DNA from: Sphingomonadales bacterium
GTDB taxonomy: Bacteria > Pseudomonadota > Alphaproteobacteria > Sphingomonadales > Sphingomonadaceae
Direction: 5' to 3'
Assembly (NCBI GenBank): GCA_017302775.1
Contig: JAFLDC010000173.1
Location: 1 to 6,191, forward strand
Length of the DNA: 6,191 bases
The notes below the pieces were generated by a model, which was not told where the DNA came from, did not search any database, and saw nothing but the letters and a program-made list of their open reading frames with translations. Shown here piece after piece: positions 6,054-6,191 of the stretch (its first letter is position 1; the number at the start of each line of letters is the position of its first letter). The position numbers were made by a program, and so were the translations under genes.

Positions 6054-6191
6054 TCAGCGCAGGCTGACGACGTTGTCGCTCTGACGCGGATCACGACGAT
6101 CGCCGCGATACTGGCTGGCCATCGGCTCATCAGTGACAATCACTTCCAGACCGGAACCAAAGCCATTGAACCGGGTCTTCATCGCCGCGCC
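6054..6191 (-). CDS. C-terminal fragment of an unidentified protein
   Basis: On the minus strand a frame is open from the window edge to a TGA at 6054-6056, giving the last 45 residues of a protein that starts beyond the right edge. It reads GAAMKTRFNGFGSGLEVIV, then an Asp/Arg-rich polar tail, and ends in DNVVSLR. The internal Met is probably not the start, because the frame runs open through the edge and no ribosome site precedes it. The beta-like FNGFGSGLEVIV segment followed by a charged tail suggests the end of a folded domain plus a disordered tail. I do not recognise the family. The downstream hairpin supports a real gene end here. Confidence 0.6.
   Translation of the reverse strand, partial: GAAMKTRFNGFGSGLEVIVTDEPMASQYRGDRRDPRQSDNVVSLR

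Noticed and set aside
1..6191. CRISPR arrays, tRNA/rRNA genes, insertion-sequence ends
   Set aside because: I looked on both strands and found no spaced direct repeats of CRISPR type, no tRNA-like cloverleaf and no transposase or terminal inverted repeats.

Overview
The window looks like chromosomal DNA from a G+C-rich alphaproteobacterium, most likely a sphingomonad (Novosphingobium/Sphingobium/Erythrobacter type). That placement is inferred from base composition by eye, the TTG start, and the style of the OmpA-domain and secretion proteins. It was not checked against a database.

Layout, left to right. (1) A rightward gene (3-1340) encodes an unusual OmpA-C-domain protein. It has a long Lys/Ala/Pro-rich low-complexity N-terminus, an in-register series of 11-residue Ala-Lys repeats, one transmembrane segment and a C-terminal peptidoglycan-binding OmpA domain. 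(2) A 105-bp gap between convergent genes holds a strong hairpin terminator (1375-1407) that can serve both strands. (3) A leftward gene (1446-2789) encodes a TolC-family outer-membrane channel. (4) A 125-bp divergent promoter region (2790-2914) follows. (5) A rightward two-gene operon encodes a type I secretion ABC permease/ATPase (2915-4654, TTG start) and a HlyD-family membrane-fusion protein (4651-5958), joined by an ATGA stop/start overlap. (6) A 95-bp gap between convergent genes holds a 14-bp-stem hairpin (5997-6029). (7) The last 45 codons of an unidentified leftward gene run off the right edge (6054-6191).

The three central genes form a complete type I secretion system: inner-membrane ABC exporter, periplasmic adaptor and outer-membrane channel. 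The exporter resembles the LapB/LssB branch associated with large RTX adhesins, but it lacks the N-terminal C39-like domain those proteins usually carry. No RTX substrate, LapD/LapG-type protease system or regulator is visible, so the cargo is unknown. The OmpA-domain gene has its own terminator and points at tolC from the other side. A functional link to the secretion system is possible but not shown.

Most of the window is an ordinary, intact secretion locus. The most unusual element is the N-terminal half of the OmpA-domain protein.
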